Positions 11,261 to 26,200 of a stretch of DNA of 64,000 nucleotides are shown one piece after another. The notes under the pieces were generated by a model that had not been told where the DNA came from, made no database searches, and was given only the letters and a program-made list of their open reading frames with translations. This stretch comes from Rhineura floridana (lineage: Eukaryota; Chordata; Lepidosauria; Squamata; Rhineuridae), in assembly GCF_030035675.1 (NCBI RefSeq), contig NC_084497.1, positions 29,524,437 through 29,588,436 on the forward strand, in the 5' to 3' direction. Numbering within the stretch: position 1 is the first letter of the stretch; each line of letters begins with the position of its first letter. The position numbers and the translations under genes were made by a program.

Positions 11261-14200
11261 GTAAGGGGGATTTCCAGTCCATTTTGGGCAGGGGGGAGGG
11301 TTGATCGCTGGGCATTTAGGAGGGGTATTCTTTAAAGAGAGATAGGAAAGATCTGTATGGAGCATGTCTTGGTTAAGATGCCTTTGATTTGGGGTGGTTT
11401 TGCCTTGTTTGGAAGGGAATGGATTCTGACTTGGAGACACCTTATTTAGGGGACCAGTAGCTTAATTTAGAGATGAGCAGAAGAGTATTGGGGACACCAT
11501 TCATTTGGAAAGGAGGAGCACATTGTGAGGGGGTACCAGTCCATTGAGGGAGGTGCTGATCTCTGGGCATTTAGGAGGCTGGAGAGGGGAGGAGAACTGT
11601 ATTGGGGTGTCATGCTTAAGGGGCCTCCGATTTGGGAGGTTGTACCTTGTGTGGATGGGAAGGGACTGGGAGTTGGAGACCCTATTTAGGGGAAGAGATG
11701 AAGGAGAGATGAAGACTAACCAGAGAAGCAACAGCCATCATACCCCACTAGTATCTTCCTTTCCTCCACCTGTTTTCATTTTTCCTTTTGACAGAGCACC
11801 CCCCCAACTCAGATTCTGCTGCCAGAGTCAGTTTCATTTGCTGTCACTGTTTCCTATTTCTTTTTTGCAGGTGCTTTTTTTGACTGCATCTATGTCGGGC
11901 ACGTTTACTGGCAGCATAAAATAATACCATTTGTTGTAGCAAAATTAGAATGGACAAAATGGGACTTGGGGGTGGGGAGGAAATGGTGATTTAGTGTCTC
12001 CTGTGGCGTCTCTAATTCTCACTGCTCTTGACTACATGTTTTTGTTAAAAAAATAGTCATGAATGGAAGCACTTAGGGGCTGAATAATCCATCCCAAATT
12101 CAGAATGTGCACAATGAAGATTAATGTGGTGCAGAAAGCCTTGTCCCAAGACTCTCAACCAGTTGGATGACAAGGAAGGGCTGTAGCTCAGTGGAAGAGC
12201 AAATGCTTTGCGTGTCAAGGGTACCAGGCTCAGTCCCCAGCATCTCTTTGAGAGACCCTGGAAAGTCAAGGACTGACAGTGTGGGCAGCGCTGAGCTAGA
12301 TGGACCAATGGTTTAACATCGTATACAGCAGCTTCCTCTGTTCCTATGGAAACCAGCGCTTTATCCAGAACCATAAGGGCTAGAAACTCGCTTTATTTTT
12401 AAGAAAAGGACCACAGCTCAGGGACTGGACACCTATGAAGCATGCAGAAGGTTCAAACCCCAGCTGGGAATCCCCACTTGAAGCCCTGGAGAGCCACTTC
12501 CAGTCAGTGTAGGCAATACTAGATGGACCCAGTGATCTCAGTATAAGGCAGTTTCCTCTCTCCCTCTGACTCGATAAGGGCCCTAATAACCAGCAGACAA
12601 ACTGGTTTTTGAAAGTTCAGCGCTGCTCAGTTCTTCCAGTCCAGCATCTAATTTGAGGCCCCCAGAGTGCTCGGCTCTTGACCTTGCCTGCAGCTACTGC
12701 CACGTCTGATCCCCTTTTCCCTTATTATTTTTTTCCATCTCCTCTAACCCGCACAGAAACTCGAAGGTTCCAAATTCAAGGGGCAGCTTCTGATATTTGG
12801 AGCCACCAACTGGGACTTGATTGGTCGCAAAGAAGTGCCTAAACAGCAAGGTAGGTAGGATGGGGATATATATAATGTCAAAATCTAGCACAGATGGAGA
12901 CTGGGACTTTAAAAAAACCTTTTACTATCTTAATTGAAGCCTCTGTACAAGATGTAACAGCTTTTACAACATAATTCCTAGTTTTCCGAGCCCAATTCAA
13001 GAGGTTCAGATCTGTCATCTCCTCCCCTGTGTGCCAGTCAGGTTGCGTTATGATCTGCAGGAGTCTTATTATGGTGCCATCTCCCTCAAAGGAGCAGAAG
13101 GGAGAGAGAGACTTCTCCGTAATGGCCCCAAACTGTGGAACTCTCTCCCTTTACAGTTGTATTGTGCACCATCTCTCTGCAGTTTTACGCGGTCATTGAA
13201 GACGCACCTCTTCTCCTTGACTATTTGCAGAAGTGCCTCCCAAATTAATTTGATAATTTGGGGTGGGTTTGTTTTATTTGCTCTATACTGTATTGTATTA
13301 TCATATTTCTAAAGATATAACCCGCCTTGGGACCTTACAGCGAAGTGCGAGTAACAAATACAATTAATAATCATAATAAAGGTGACAAGCCTCTGACTGT
13401 GCCAGTTCAGACTGCAGGTGGAGCCTTGCATGATTCAAAGTTCCTTCATACAAAAACAACCCAACTTCCTAAAACAACTTCTGTGTAGGAAGCTGAACAT
13501 GTCAGGAAGAAGGATTCTAGCCTAGGCATCTACACTAGCATGTTAATTTTCTATGTACAGGGAACTTTTTTTTTGAGGGGGGAGTGTTTTATCATGTGGA
13601 CCATACACTTTCAATCTGTAATGGCATAACTACCTCAGTGAGAACTGAGCCAGATGGGTGTGTGTTTTTTAACAAAATGTATATAGCATTTGATTGTGAA
13701 AAACCTCTTAACGGTTTACAAGAAACATTAAAATTATCAATAAAAGCAGTTGAAAACAAAAGATGAAAAAAGCAGTAGTCTAAAAAGAGATTAAAACACA
13801 TCAACATCTATGTGTCTGGATAGGCTTGCCTGAACGGAAATGTTGTAAGCAGGCGCCGAAAAGAATACAACGAAGGCGCCTGACTGGTGTCAATAGGCAA
13901 GAACTGCCAAAGCGTAAAGTCTTAAGTCTTTGGGTTTAAAATGACTGCGCAGCAGTCGATGCAAGAAGACCTTTTCAATTATTGTGATCCATTGCTTGCA
14001 GCTCAGTGATGCAGGGTGCTCTAATAAATGTGTATGCTACTTTTCAAGGGATAAAAAAAAAATCCTTCCAAAGTGGTTTACAAGCTACATACAAAATACA
14101 ACTTAAAAACATAAAACACCACAAAAATCTCCCAAGATGGTATTTTTTTAAAAAAATTACTAGAAGTCAAGAGGGCCTACACTAATCCAGCATAATATCA

Positions 14201-17200
14201 GATTATAAAAATTAGGGAGTTGTACAACTCGGATCGAATTAGTTGCAAAAGAAGATGGTCTTTAAGGCCTGTTTAAAACTGTCAAGGGAAGGTGGCCCAT
14301 CTGATGCTCTGTAGAATTGCATTCCACAATTGCTAGATGCCTTTCTCTCCCTTTTTGAGGAGGTGGTGACCTTGAGGCAGAATTCCTTTCCAGACCTTTC
14401 CAGGAATGTAGAGATTCTAATATAGGCGAGAGAATCTTGCAGATTCCTGGAGAGTGTGGTATTGTTTCATTTTAATTACTGCATTTTCATTCCTCCCTCC
14501 TTCTGAGGACTTAAGGGTAGTAAACACAGATCTCCCATTCTCCTCACAACAGCCCTGTGAGGCAGGATAGGCTGAAAGATAGTGATTGGCCCAAGTGAGC
14601 TTCATGGCTAAGGCTGCAGTAATAAACCCACTTACCTGAGAGTAAGCCCCACTGAATTCAGTAGGGCTTACTTCCGTGTAGACAAGATCAGGCTTGTACT
14701 GTAAGTGGGGATTTGAACCAAGGTTCCCAGTCCTGATCATATCAAAGGACTGTGTGCACTTCTGTACTTTTAAAAAAAATTAATAGGCTCTTCGAACATA
14801 CCAAAGATGAGACATGATGGATATTAAACAATGGCTTATATAACAAATAGTAACATTTCTGCTTATCTTTGGGATTGAGTTGGATTTGCTCTTTTATATA
14901 TGTTATTGGTGAGCCGTTTATAATGTTTTTGTTCTTGTTTTCATGTTTATAAGTTGCTTTGAGTTCACCTTTCTGGAATAAAATGACTAATGCATAGGGT
15001 GGATAGAGAAACGTTTTTCACCCTCTCTCACAACAGTAGAACCTGTTAAAGGGCCATTGCTGATTGTCAGAGCATCTGCCTTGCATGCAGAAGGTCCCAG
15101 GTTCAACCCCTGGCGGTATCTCCAAGTAGGAGCGGGAATATCCTTTGCCTGGAGTGCAGCTGCCAGTCAGCGTAGACAGTACTGAGCTAGGTGGACAAAG
15201 GGTCTCATTTGGTGTAAGGCAACTTGCTGTGTGTGCATCTGAATACCAGTTGCTGGAAACCGCAGGAGGGGGGAGTGCCTGCGGGCTTTCCAGTGAGGGT
15301 TTCGGTTGGCCACCATGAGAACACTGGGCTAGCCGGGGCCCCTTTGGCCTGATCCAGCTGAAGAGCTCTTGCTTATATTCTTAGGGGGATCGGTTTACCG
15401 GCTCATTAAAGCACATATTCTAAAAGTTTCTTTGCTGGGCTGTATCAAAATGCAGGGAGGGGTGCAGGAGGCGCTCCCACGGCCTGCGTTGCCATCCCAC
15501 GGCTTTTCTTATCGCAGCGCTGACGCCCGTCTCCCAGCTGAGGACTGTGATCTCTTTGTTTTGGCGTCTGGCTTAAAAGACATCTGAGCTCGGGCTGCGA
15601 TCTTCAGCAAGACAGAAGGTGGGGGGAGCAAGCACAGAGGGGAGCTGGTGGGGGGGAGGCAGGGAGGGAAGCAGCATGCAGCAGATTGGCAAAGCACACA
15701 CTCTGCTTGCCGAAGGGGCCAAGGATCTATCCCCGGCATTTCCTGTTGAGCAACGAGCCTTCGGAAGCAGAGCTAGGGGCTCAACTTCTCCGACCCGCTG
15801 CTCCACACCCTTGGAGAGATGCTGCCAGCCAGAGCAGGTGATGCTCTGCCCAATGGTTCACACAGAACGGACACAGGGAGCTGCCTTGGACTGAGACCAT
15901 TTGGGGTCCATCTAGCTCAGTGTTGTCTACACTGACTGGCAGCGGCTCTCCAGGGTTTCAGGCAGGGAATCTTTCCGAGCCCTACCTGGAGAATGAACCT
16001 GGAGTGTTTTGCTGCTCTACCACTGAGCCCTGGCTCTTCCCTTAAGCCGTAAGAACATAAGAAGCAGCCTTAGACTGAGTCAGGCCCTTGGGGTCCACCT
16101 AGCTCAACATTGTCTACACTGACTGCCAGCGGCTCCTCAGGGTTTCAAACAAGGGGACGTTCCCAGCCCTGCATGGAGATGCTGCCTTTGAGGATTGAAC
16201 CAGGCACCTTCTGCATGCAAAGCAGATGCTCTGTCACGGAGCTACGGATCTCTCCGGTTCAGTTCACCAGTTTCTCCAGAATACAGGGATCTCCAGTCGC
16301 TGGTGATGGCAAACACCTCTCCCTACCTGGGAGCCTGCAGAGCTGCTGCCGGTCAGTGTAGCCCAAGGGTGGCCAGACCAGTGCCTTTCTCCAGACGTTG
16401 CTGGGTTACAAGTCCCATTGTAGTTCCTGATGGTTGCCCGTTCTGGCTCATGGGAGATGGGAGCCTAGTGTCCAGTGTTCTGGATCCTTGTAGGTGATTT
16501 TTCTTCTGTCGGTCGGCATTTCCTAAGCTATGCCCGAGCAAAATCTTGACAGTGACTGCTCCATGGGAGAGGAGGCAGTCGGAGGCAGTGTGCTTCTGAA
16601 TACCATTTGCTGGAAGTCGCAGGAGGAGGAGGAGGAGAGTGTGCTTGCTCTCGGGGCATGCTTGTAGGCTTCCCATAATGGGCATCTGGTTGGCCGCTGT
16701 GAGAACAGGAGGACTGGACAGGCCACTGGCCTGATCCAGTAGACTCTTAATGTTCTTATGTGGGGCTGGCTGCCATGGTGAAGCTGGGACCTAGACTGGG
16801 ATCTGGGGTTCCTCTCCTCACTCACTGGGCTGCAGCCAGTAGCTTTTTGTGGGCACGTTTGGAACTCCCTGCCATTGTATATCAGACGCCTTCTCTGTTG
16901 CTGTTTCAGCACCCATTGAAGGCATTCCTCTTTCAACAAGCCTCTGAGTGGAGGCTTTTATCCCGTTTGGTATCTGTATTGGATTTGAAGTGATTTTACA
17001 TGTTCTTAAATTGATGCTACGCATATACATGAATTCATAAATTTGTTTTTCAATATGCAAATACTTGAGCTGTCTTTATATTTGCAGTTCTGTGTATGTT
17101 TTTATTGTGTTGTGAATCGCCTTGGGACACCTCATGGGAAGAGACTCATAATTGAAATTAATATAATAATATCAGGTCCTAAACAACCCCTTGCTCCCAG

Positions 17201-20200
17201 CTGCACTGGCTGCCCATATGTTACCAGGCCAGGTTCCAAGTTCTTGTGTCAATGTACAAAGCCCTGAACTATTTGGGTCCAGGCTGCCTTAACGACTGCC
17301 TGAGCCCTTCTATATCCTAGCCTGATCACTGAGGTCATCCAGAGGAGCGCTGTTGGTGGGCCCCCGTGTTACAGAGACCCAACTGGCCTCCACCAGCGGT
17401 CAGACAATTGGTGTCGCCAGCCCCATGCTGTGGATGGAAGATTCTCTCAGCAGAGGTGTGGAAGGCACCCTCTGACTTTCCATTTTCAGGCTTCTCTCGA
17501 AGACTTTTTTTAAAAATGCTGGCTGTGCTATGCAGCTGTTTGACTTTTGTTTTTAATTAGCCAGTCACCTTAATTATTGTCTGCATTTTTATTTCATTTT
17601 TAAATGGTGTTTGTGCATTGCCCCGATACTATATGATATAACGGTAAAGAAGCAGGTTTAGAAATAAATATTTATTTATTACTACATTTGTATCCCACCT
17701 TTCCCCCAAGGAGCTGAAGGTGGCGTACAGACATGGTTCTCCCCCTCCTGATTTTATCCTCACAACAACCCTGAGAGGTAGGTTAGGCTGAAAGACAGTG
17801 ACTGGCCCAAGGTTACCACTATGTACACAATATACCTATTATTATTATTACATTTATATCCCACCTTTCCCCCAAGAAGCTGAAGGTGGTGTACAAACAC
17901 AGTTCTCCCTCTTCATTTTATCCTCACACCAACCCTGCGAGGTAGGTTAGACTGAGAGAGACAGTGACTAGCCCAAGGTCACCCAGGGAGCTTCATGGCC
18001 AAGTGGGGGTTTGAACCCTGGTCTCCCAGGTCCCAGTGCAATACTCTAACCACTACACCACACTGGCTCTCAGCGGGTGCTGCTTTCAAGAGGACTGCCT
18101 CCTTCCAGCACCTCGGCTGCTCTTGCCCTTTTTTTTAAAAAAACCCTTAACTCTTCTCCACCACAGCTGCTTACCGGAACCTAGGCCAGAACTTGTGGGG
18201 GCCCCACAGATACGGCTGCCTCTCAGGGGTCCAAGTCCGGACGGTGGTCTCAGGACCCTGTGCCGCTCACAGCCTCCTCATCACCACCGAGGGGAAGCTT
18301 TGGAGCTGGGGTGAGTAGCAGAGTCTCCTGGGGGCGGGGGGACCCGGGGGTGGTCTGCAGGTGGGGGGAGCAGTTGCAGAACATCCAGCTTTGCTTGCGC
18401 GCAGGAGGTCTCAGGTCCAATCCCTGAGGCAGCCGGAGACTAAGGAGAACCGGCTACCAGTCAGAGTAGATAACCCTAGGCTTAGGCCCTCCAGCGATCT
18501 GAAAATGCAGTTTCATGGCTTTACAGGGGTAGAAAGGAGCCCACGTGTGGCAAGGGAAGAGGGCAGTGGCTCAGTGGCAGAGCACCTGCCTTGCATGTGG
18601 GAGGTCCCAGGTGCAGCCCTCAATGATATCTCCAGATAGGGCTGCCTGAAACCCTGGAGCGCCACTGCCAGCCAGTGTATGCAGTACTGAGCTAGATGGG
18701 CCAATGGCTTTGGCTCAGTACAGGGCAGCTGCCTGTGGCCCTAGCAGGTGTGTTTGGCCACAGCTCAGTGGCAGAGCAGCCGCTAAAGGTCCCGGGTTCA
18801 ATCCGCGGTGGCATCTCCAGGTGCGGAATTCCAACACGCTGCCTGAAACCCTGGGGTTATATGCAATGCTAGCCCTACTCAGAGTAGGCCCATTGAAGTT
18901 AAGGAGCAAAACTAACTTTATTTTATTTATTATTTGATTTATATCCCGCCCTTCCTCCCAGCAGGAGCCCAGTGAACGTGGGTCCATTCATTTCAGGAGT
19001 TTATTCTGAGGAGGTTATAGTTGGATGCAACCCCCGCTGCCAGTCAGTGTGGACAATACTGAGCTACAGCGTAGACAGTGGTAGAAGGCAGCTTCCTGGG
19101 TTCCTGTTTAAATCTGACATTTAGTCAGAGTTATGAGGACTAGAAGCTTGCTTTATTTTTAAAGAGAAGACCTTAACTCAGCAGTAGAGCACCTGCTTTG
19201 CACGCGGACGGCTCCTGATTCAATCCCTGGCATCTCCAGGTAGGGCTGTGCCGCTTCCTGTCCACGTAGGCAGCACTGAGCTGGGTGGAGCAATGGTCTG
19301 CCTTGGTATGTCCTGTGTCCCCGTTCTGCTTGCTCGTCTCTTTGGATAATACAGCAATACCTGTTGTTTTTTAAAGAAAACAAAGGATGCATTTGTGAGT
19401 TGCATATGTGTGATCTTAACTCCACGGCCGTTTTGTGTGTCTCTGTGTGTACGCATGCATCTCTAGGACGCAATGACAAAGGGCAGCTGGGCCATGGAGA
19501 CACCAGACGGGTGGATGCCCCTAAGGCCATTGAGGTGCTCAGCAATGAAATTGTTGTCTCAGCAGCCTGTGGGCGGAACCACACACTGGCCCTGACAGGT
19601 AGGCTAGAGCCTCTCTCTGTGTGTTCTTTTCCCTCCCTTCCCCTGCACCTCATCATTGGCTGAGCTGCTGCGGTGTTGCAGAATGCTCACCAGCGTTCCA
19701 ACTGCTCGGAGGAAAACATCCATAAGCACATTAAGGGGAAGGGTCTGTGCCAGGGAGGGAAACAAGAAGCTGCCCTGACAAGAGAAAGTCTTGTGCAGGG
19801 CCTAAGCATCGGAGGAGTGGCTGTTGGCAGGCACGGAAGTCAATGTAGGGAGCTGAACAGATAGACCAGTAGCCCCCAAACCTTTTTTTTCTCCTCCCAA
19901 TAGCTCAGTGGCAGAGGACCTGCTTTGCCTGCAGAAAGTCTTCAGGCAGGGTTGGGAAAACTCTCCCAGCCTGAAGCCCTGCAGGGCCACTGCCAGTCAG
20001 CATAGACAACACTGAGCTGCAGTATTGCAATCTGACTCTGAATAAGGCAGCTTCCCCAGTTGAAAAGTCCTCTTTGTGACTTTTCTCCCTGCTGTAGCAA
20101 TTGTGATACGCTATGCTAGATGCCGTATGGTTTTTACTTGAATCAAGATTAACCTTCATTCTGACCCCCCCCCAATTAACTTCACAGCTAATCTTCTCCA

Positions 20201-23200
20201 TTATTTTCACCTGCTTTCCCTCACCCCCCTCCCCAGGTCCTTTTTGGTCTGTCCTGCTCACTTTCCAGGCAGACCACTAGGTTCTAAGAATGACAGAGCA
20301 GTGGATGCGCCCTCTGTTTGCACCTGTTCTTTAGTCATTCTGCAGACCATCTGAATCAAGCGGTGGTCTGTGGACCCCACAGTTTGGGAGCCCCTGGGAG
20401 AGAGGATGCAGAAGCAATGTGGTTGAAGGAAGGGGGGCAGAGTGCATGGAGAAGGGAGGGGGTCTTGAAGGAGGCAGGGGGACCCAATGGGAGGGGTCTG
20501 CATTCATAAAAAAGGTCCAAGGGGAGAGAGGGATGGTTATAGGGTCCTGTACAGGGCCTAGGCTTGAGCAGGGTTAACCCGGGCATCTTCAGCCACAGAG
20601 CTGAAAGCAGTGTTTGGGGGTGTTGCCTTGTGGGCCTGTCGAGTACGGGGTGAAGGAGGAATCTGTTTTGCTCTGTCTTTCCATTTCAGAGAGCGGTTCC
20701 GTGTTTGCCTTTGGAGAGAACAAGATGGGGCAGATGGGCCTTGGCAATCAGACTGACGCAGTCCCCAGCCCTACACAGGTAGGCACCTGAGATGGGAGAA
20801 GAGAGAGTGGCACATGGATTCAAAAAGCACAACCTTGCACAATTCATAATAATTAGCTGGGCATAAAGGCAAGACTTTATGTTATGTTAAAGTAGGCAGG
20901 TAGCCCTTTGGAAAAACTTTGGGGTCGTAGCTCAATGGCAGAGCGCAGGCCCCAGGTCCGATCCCCGGCAGCATCTCCAGGCAGGGCTGGGAAAACTCTC
21001 CCTACAGGGCCACTGCCAGTCAGCGTAGACAGTACTGAGCTAGATGGACCAACAATCTGATTCAGTATAAGGGAGCGTCTTATGCTGAGGCATGTGTTTT
21101 CCAGTCTTTGTTTAAAACTTTCCCCATTTTTTAGATCATGTACAATGGCCAGCCAATTACCAAGGTGGCATGTGGAGCTGAATTCAGCATGGTGATGGAC
21201 TGCAAAGGGAACCTCTATTCCTTTGGATGCCCAGAGTATGGACAGCTGGGTATGCACTTAATAATGTTATTTTCGCAGAAATCTTAACTTCTGACTGTAT
21301 GCGGGTCATCTTCCTTGTTGCATCCTCCCACCGCTTCTGTCTAGCTCCAGTTTCTCTGTCCCACAACAGGGCACAACTCTGATGGGAAGTTCATCGCCCG
21401 AGCCCAGAGGATAGAGTACGACTGTGAGCTGGTTCCCCGCCGAGTCGCCATCTTCATAGAAAAGACGAAGGATGGCCAGATCTTGCCCGTTCCAAACGTA
21501 GTTGTGAGAGACTTGGCCTGTGGGGCAAACCATACGGTAAAGTCTGGCTGCGCTTTTCAAGCCCTGTGGCAAATCACTTTTATTGCTTGCCTTGTTCCCC
21601 TGGTTTGTCAACCAGCATTTCTTTACTGTTTGTTTATTAAATTTAAATCCCACCCTTCCTTCTGTAGGAGCCTAGGGCAGCAAACACATCAGCAAAACAA
21701 ATACTGTAAAAACAATTAAAAACATTCTAGAAACAGTTTAAGATAACAAGATTCTTTTGTCCCGTCATCTCCGGGTTGCCAGGAACCATCTCCTTCAGCT
21801 GTACATTTATTACGCCACTTTAGACAGTTGTGGCTTCCCCCAACGAATCCTGGGAAGTGTCGTTTGTGAAGGATGCTGAGAGTTGTTAGGAGACTGCTAT
21901 TCTCTCCACAGAGCTACAGTTTTCAGAGTAGTTTGACAGCCGCTCCCTGTTCCCAGAGAACTTTGGGAATTGTAGCTCTGTGAGGGGAACAAGGGTCTCC
22001 TAACAGCTCTCAGCTTCCTTCACAAACTACACTTCTCAGTATACTTAGGGGGAAGCCATGACTGTTTAAAGTGGAATAGTAATGGAATAAATGTACGATG
22101 TGAATGTGGCCCAAGTCTGACAGAGACCTTTGCATCCCTTTAAGTCAAATCAAATAACTTTCCTATCCTTACATCCAAGGGTTTGTTTTTTCACTCTCTC
22201 TCTCTTCCTTGTCCATTTAGCTTGTCTTGGACTCGCAGAAACGCGTCTTCTCCTGGGGCTTTGGCGGCTACGGCCGACTAGGCCATGCCGAGCAGCGAGA
22301 CGAGATGGTTCCCCGGTTAGTGAAGCTTTTTGACTTCCCAGGACGTGGGGCGGTGCAGATCTACGCAGGTTATACCTGCTCTTTTGCAGTCAGCGAAACG
22401 GGTAAGATGTGGGCATTGTGGTTTGCAGGCTAGTCCAAGGTGTGAAGCTGTTTGAACAAAACATTCTTGTGTAACTTTTGCTGGAGGTATGCATGTTTAA
22501 CACTGCAAAGGCCCTACCCTAGGCTCGTTTTGTCCTCAACCAGAGGACGCTCCCTAACTCAACTACAATCCTTCCGGTTGACAAAAAGCAAGACCTTAGG
22601 CGAGTAAAATCCATTTGGCCTTTAGAAGTATATGCTGCCTTGGAACCTGGAGAGTTGTGGGATTTGTCACAGATAAACCTATCTCCCGTAGGCCTTTTGA
22701 GTGAGGAGGTGCATAGTTTAGTGGCTGAGCAACTGCTTTGCGTGCAGAAGGTCCCAGGTTCAATCCCCAGCAGCATCTCTAGGTAGAAATATAGGATTGC
22801 CTTATAATGAGTCAGACCATTGGTCTTTTGAGTTCAGTATTGTCTGCACAGACTGGCAGCAGCTCTCCAGGGTTTCAGGCAGGGGAAATGCCTGGCCCTA
22901 CCTGGAAATGCTGCCAGGGGTTGATCCTGGGATCTTCTGCAAGCAAAACAGGTGCTTTGCCACTGAGCTATGGCCCTTCCCCCATGAGTCGTGGCATCTT
23001 AAATTTTGAGAAAGTGTGCCTCATTTTTCTCTCTCTCTCACTAGGGAGAAAAATCAGAGCAGCAGAATGGGTTTGAGCTTGCTGTAGAGCTGGCCTGTTG
23101 TATCCCCAAAGAGCGTGGATTACTCCACTATGCAGACTAGTTTGTGGAAATGATTGGTGAGACTCCTAATTCCCTCTCGCTGCATCTCGTAGGAGGCCTG

Positions 23201-26200
23201 TTTTTCTGGGGAGCCACAAACACCTCCCGGGAGTCAACGATGTACCCCAAAACTGTGCAGGATCTATGTGGCTGGAAGATTCGCAGCCTGGCTTGTGGGT
23301 AAGGAATGGTAGTTTTGTTTTATTTACAGAAAGGTGGGGGGGGTTAATGAGATGGAAAGGTGCCTTTGTTTGTTTCACTGTTCCATCTAGAACAAACCTC
23401 ACTATTCTCCCCACAGTTCCAAAGTGAACTAACTGGACTGACAGTTTGCATTTGGCATGCAGGTGGATTCTCTTCAGAACTAGACACTTGAGAAAGTCCC
23501 CTTGTCTCAGGAGGGACCAACCAAGATTTCTTTTAAGTGCCCCTGAGAGCCCTCTCCTTTTCTAACTGTATGGCTTCATATCCTCTCTTCTGCATATGGT
23601 GAACCCTGCCAAGTGGAATGGCTGGTTCCTTTGATTTTCCAAAGGGGCAGATAGGTGACCTTTTGTTATGTTATAATGGCTCCTAATGGAGACTTGAGTG
23701 TCTCCTTTTCCAAATAATGTTGAGCTGATGCTGAATCTTGTGCTGCTTTTATAACCAAAAGCCCTGCCCTGTAGGAGAAGCTGTTTTGGAGTTCATTCAC
23801 CTTTTCTTTGCTAATTGCCCCTTTTAAGAGAGCATTTCCTATTATTTTTGGGTTTGAGGGATTCTTTTAGGGCTGCTGCCGTTTGTTGCCTTTTGTTCTG
23901 AAAATCTTTCTCAACTATCCGCTAATGGGTTTGCCTCCTACAGACAATGGTGTGTTTGGACAATGAAGTAAGAACTGGAATCTCTGCAGTTTAGATTCAG
24001 GAAACAAGGCCTTGTTCCTAAGCAAGCAAGCATTGAGGGGCTGTTTACAGGGAGTCTTCCATGTCCCTCCCACCTCCTTAAAGGGTTTATGTCATGCCTT
24101 TCAGATTAATTATAACCAGCTTGGTTTATATAAAAGAGCATGCAGGTGTGGTGTGAAAATCAGAGTGCTGGTTTTTGGCTAATCTACCTCTCAGGTAGCT
24201 GTGAGGATCAGATGGGAGCGTGGAAGTTGTCTAAGTAAATCAGCAGCCGCAGCTGGGTGATAGAGCACCTTGCTTTGCATGCAGAAGGCCTCGGGTTCGG
24301 TTCCCAGCATCCCATGTAGGGCTGGGGGTGCCCCCAGCTTGAAATCCTGGAGAGCTGCTGCCAGTCAGTGTAGATAATACTGAGCTAGATGATGCTGTAT
24401 AAAGTAGCTTTCTAAGCACCATTATTTACAGTCCACCTCTGCTTCAAGGAGAAGTATGCCTCTGAATCCCACTTGCTGGAAACCACAAGTGGGGAGAGTG
24501 CTCTTGCACCCAGGTCCTGCTTGCAGGCTTCCCATAATGTGCATCTGGTTAGCTGCTCTGAAAAAAGGATGATAGACTGGGCGGGCCCCTTTTGGCCTGA
24601 TCCATCAATGCTTCTTACATTTTTAAGGAGTACCTGGTTCTCACCCTGCCCCTTTTATCCTCACAACAGCCCTGTGAGTCAGGCTAGACTCAGCGATAGT
24701 GACCGCCCCAAGGTCACCCACTGAGCTTTGCGGATGAATGGGAGTATGAACCCGAAATCTTCCCGTTCCTGGTCTGACACATTGGCTTGTATCCAATGTT
24801 AGTCCCATTCAAAGTAGACCCACTGGAGTTAATAGACAACTTAGATTCATTAATTTCAATGGGTCTTCTTCTGAGCAGAACCAAGTTGAATATAACTCTG
24901 TTTAATACACTACGGCTAAATCCCACTGAAAGCTTTCGCCTGATACTTTTAAAAGTGTTTAAAATAGATTTAGGTATTTTTGGGGAGGGGGAGAGACATT
25001 CTATAAATGTTCAAGAAAGCCTTGTCTCCGTTAGCCACTTGTCTCCCAAAGGTGGGGGAACCCATCATAATGATCTACTCAAGCTGGTAGATTCGTAGAG
25101 GGGCAGACCCTCCTCCATCAGAGAGAAGAGGGTCTGCTGAGATGTTTGGGGCAGGGGGATGCCAGGACTGTCCACAAACAGTAACCTCCTTTGTGTAACC
25201 ATTTCAGGAAGAGCAGTATTATAGTGGCCGCAGATGAGAGCACAATCAGCTGGGGTCCCTCTCCCACCTTTGGAGAACTGGTAAGGAGGCGTCCTGGCTG
25301 CTGCAGTACCACCAGAGCAGCGGGGGGGGGGCTCCGTGGCTGCCTGGCCAGAGCATTGCTTCTGCGTGCTTGACCTTGACAGTGAACCCAGGGGCTAAGG
25401 GTCCCATTGGCAAGTTGACTTGGTTTCTTCCCCTCCTCCCTGGTATAGTGGCAAAATTTAGTTATTTATTTATTAGTTGTCTTTCTCACCGAAGTGACCC
25501 AAAGTGGCTTACATTGAAAGAAGTTAAAATGAACGCCATCAGTAAAACCTAAAAAATACATTGGTACATTAACAAACACAATTAATCTCAGTTAAAAAAA
25601 ACCCTAGAACCCCATCAGTACAAAAGTACAGGACCAGGGCCACAGGTCCTGCCCCAGAGACCACCAGCAGCTAAGGCCCCACACATTAACGGCCAAAGCC
25701 TCGGTAAAGAGGAAAGTCTTTGCCTGATGACTAAAAATAGACAGAGATGGCACCAGGCATGCCTCCCTGAGGAGAGCATTCCACAAGCTGGAGGCCACCA
25801 TTGAAAAGGCCTGCTCCTGTGTTGCCACCCTCCAGGCCTCCCTTCCCGCGTCAGAGTGCAAGTTACTGGTTCCTCAGGAACACTTGAGAAGGAAAGCTGA
25901 CTGAGGGGCAGCCAGAAAATGTGGGAAACAACATTTATTCATGGCTAGGGTGGGGGCAAGAGAGAGGCCCCTGCAAAGCCTGCCCCCAGCCAAGGTGTTT
26001 AGGCTAAGGATTGCAATTTGATCCTTTCGGGGGCTTCTCACTTTGCACCTCCTGAGTACTAATGGATCTTCCAGCCTCTAATTGCTAGCCTCATTGGAGT
26101 CTGTCTGGCGTGTTCCTTAGGAGGCCTTTGGCTGGCTGAGTGCTTTTGCGCAGCAGATGCCACTTGTTTGATGTTGTTGTTTTCAGAAAATCGTTCCCTT

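Noticed and set aside
12176-12240. tRNA-like A and B boxes that could suggest tRNA genes, here and at many other sites
   Set aside because: Each is followed by the same SINE body and lacks a foldable acceptor stem; they are SINE heads.
16523-16939. 138-codon reverse-strand frame
   Set aside because: Crosses a family C repeat and a LINE fragment; antisense repeat translation.
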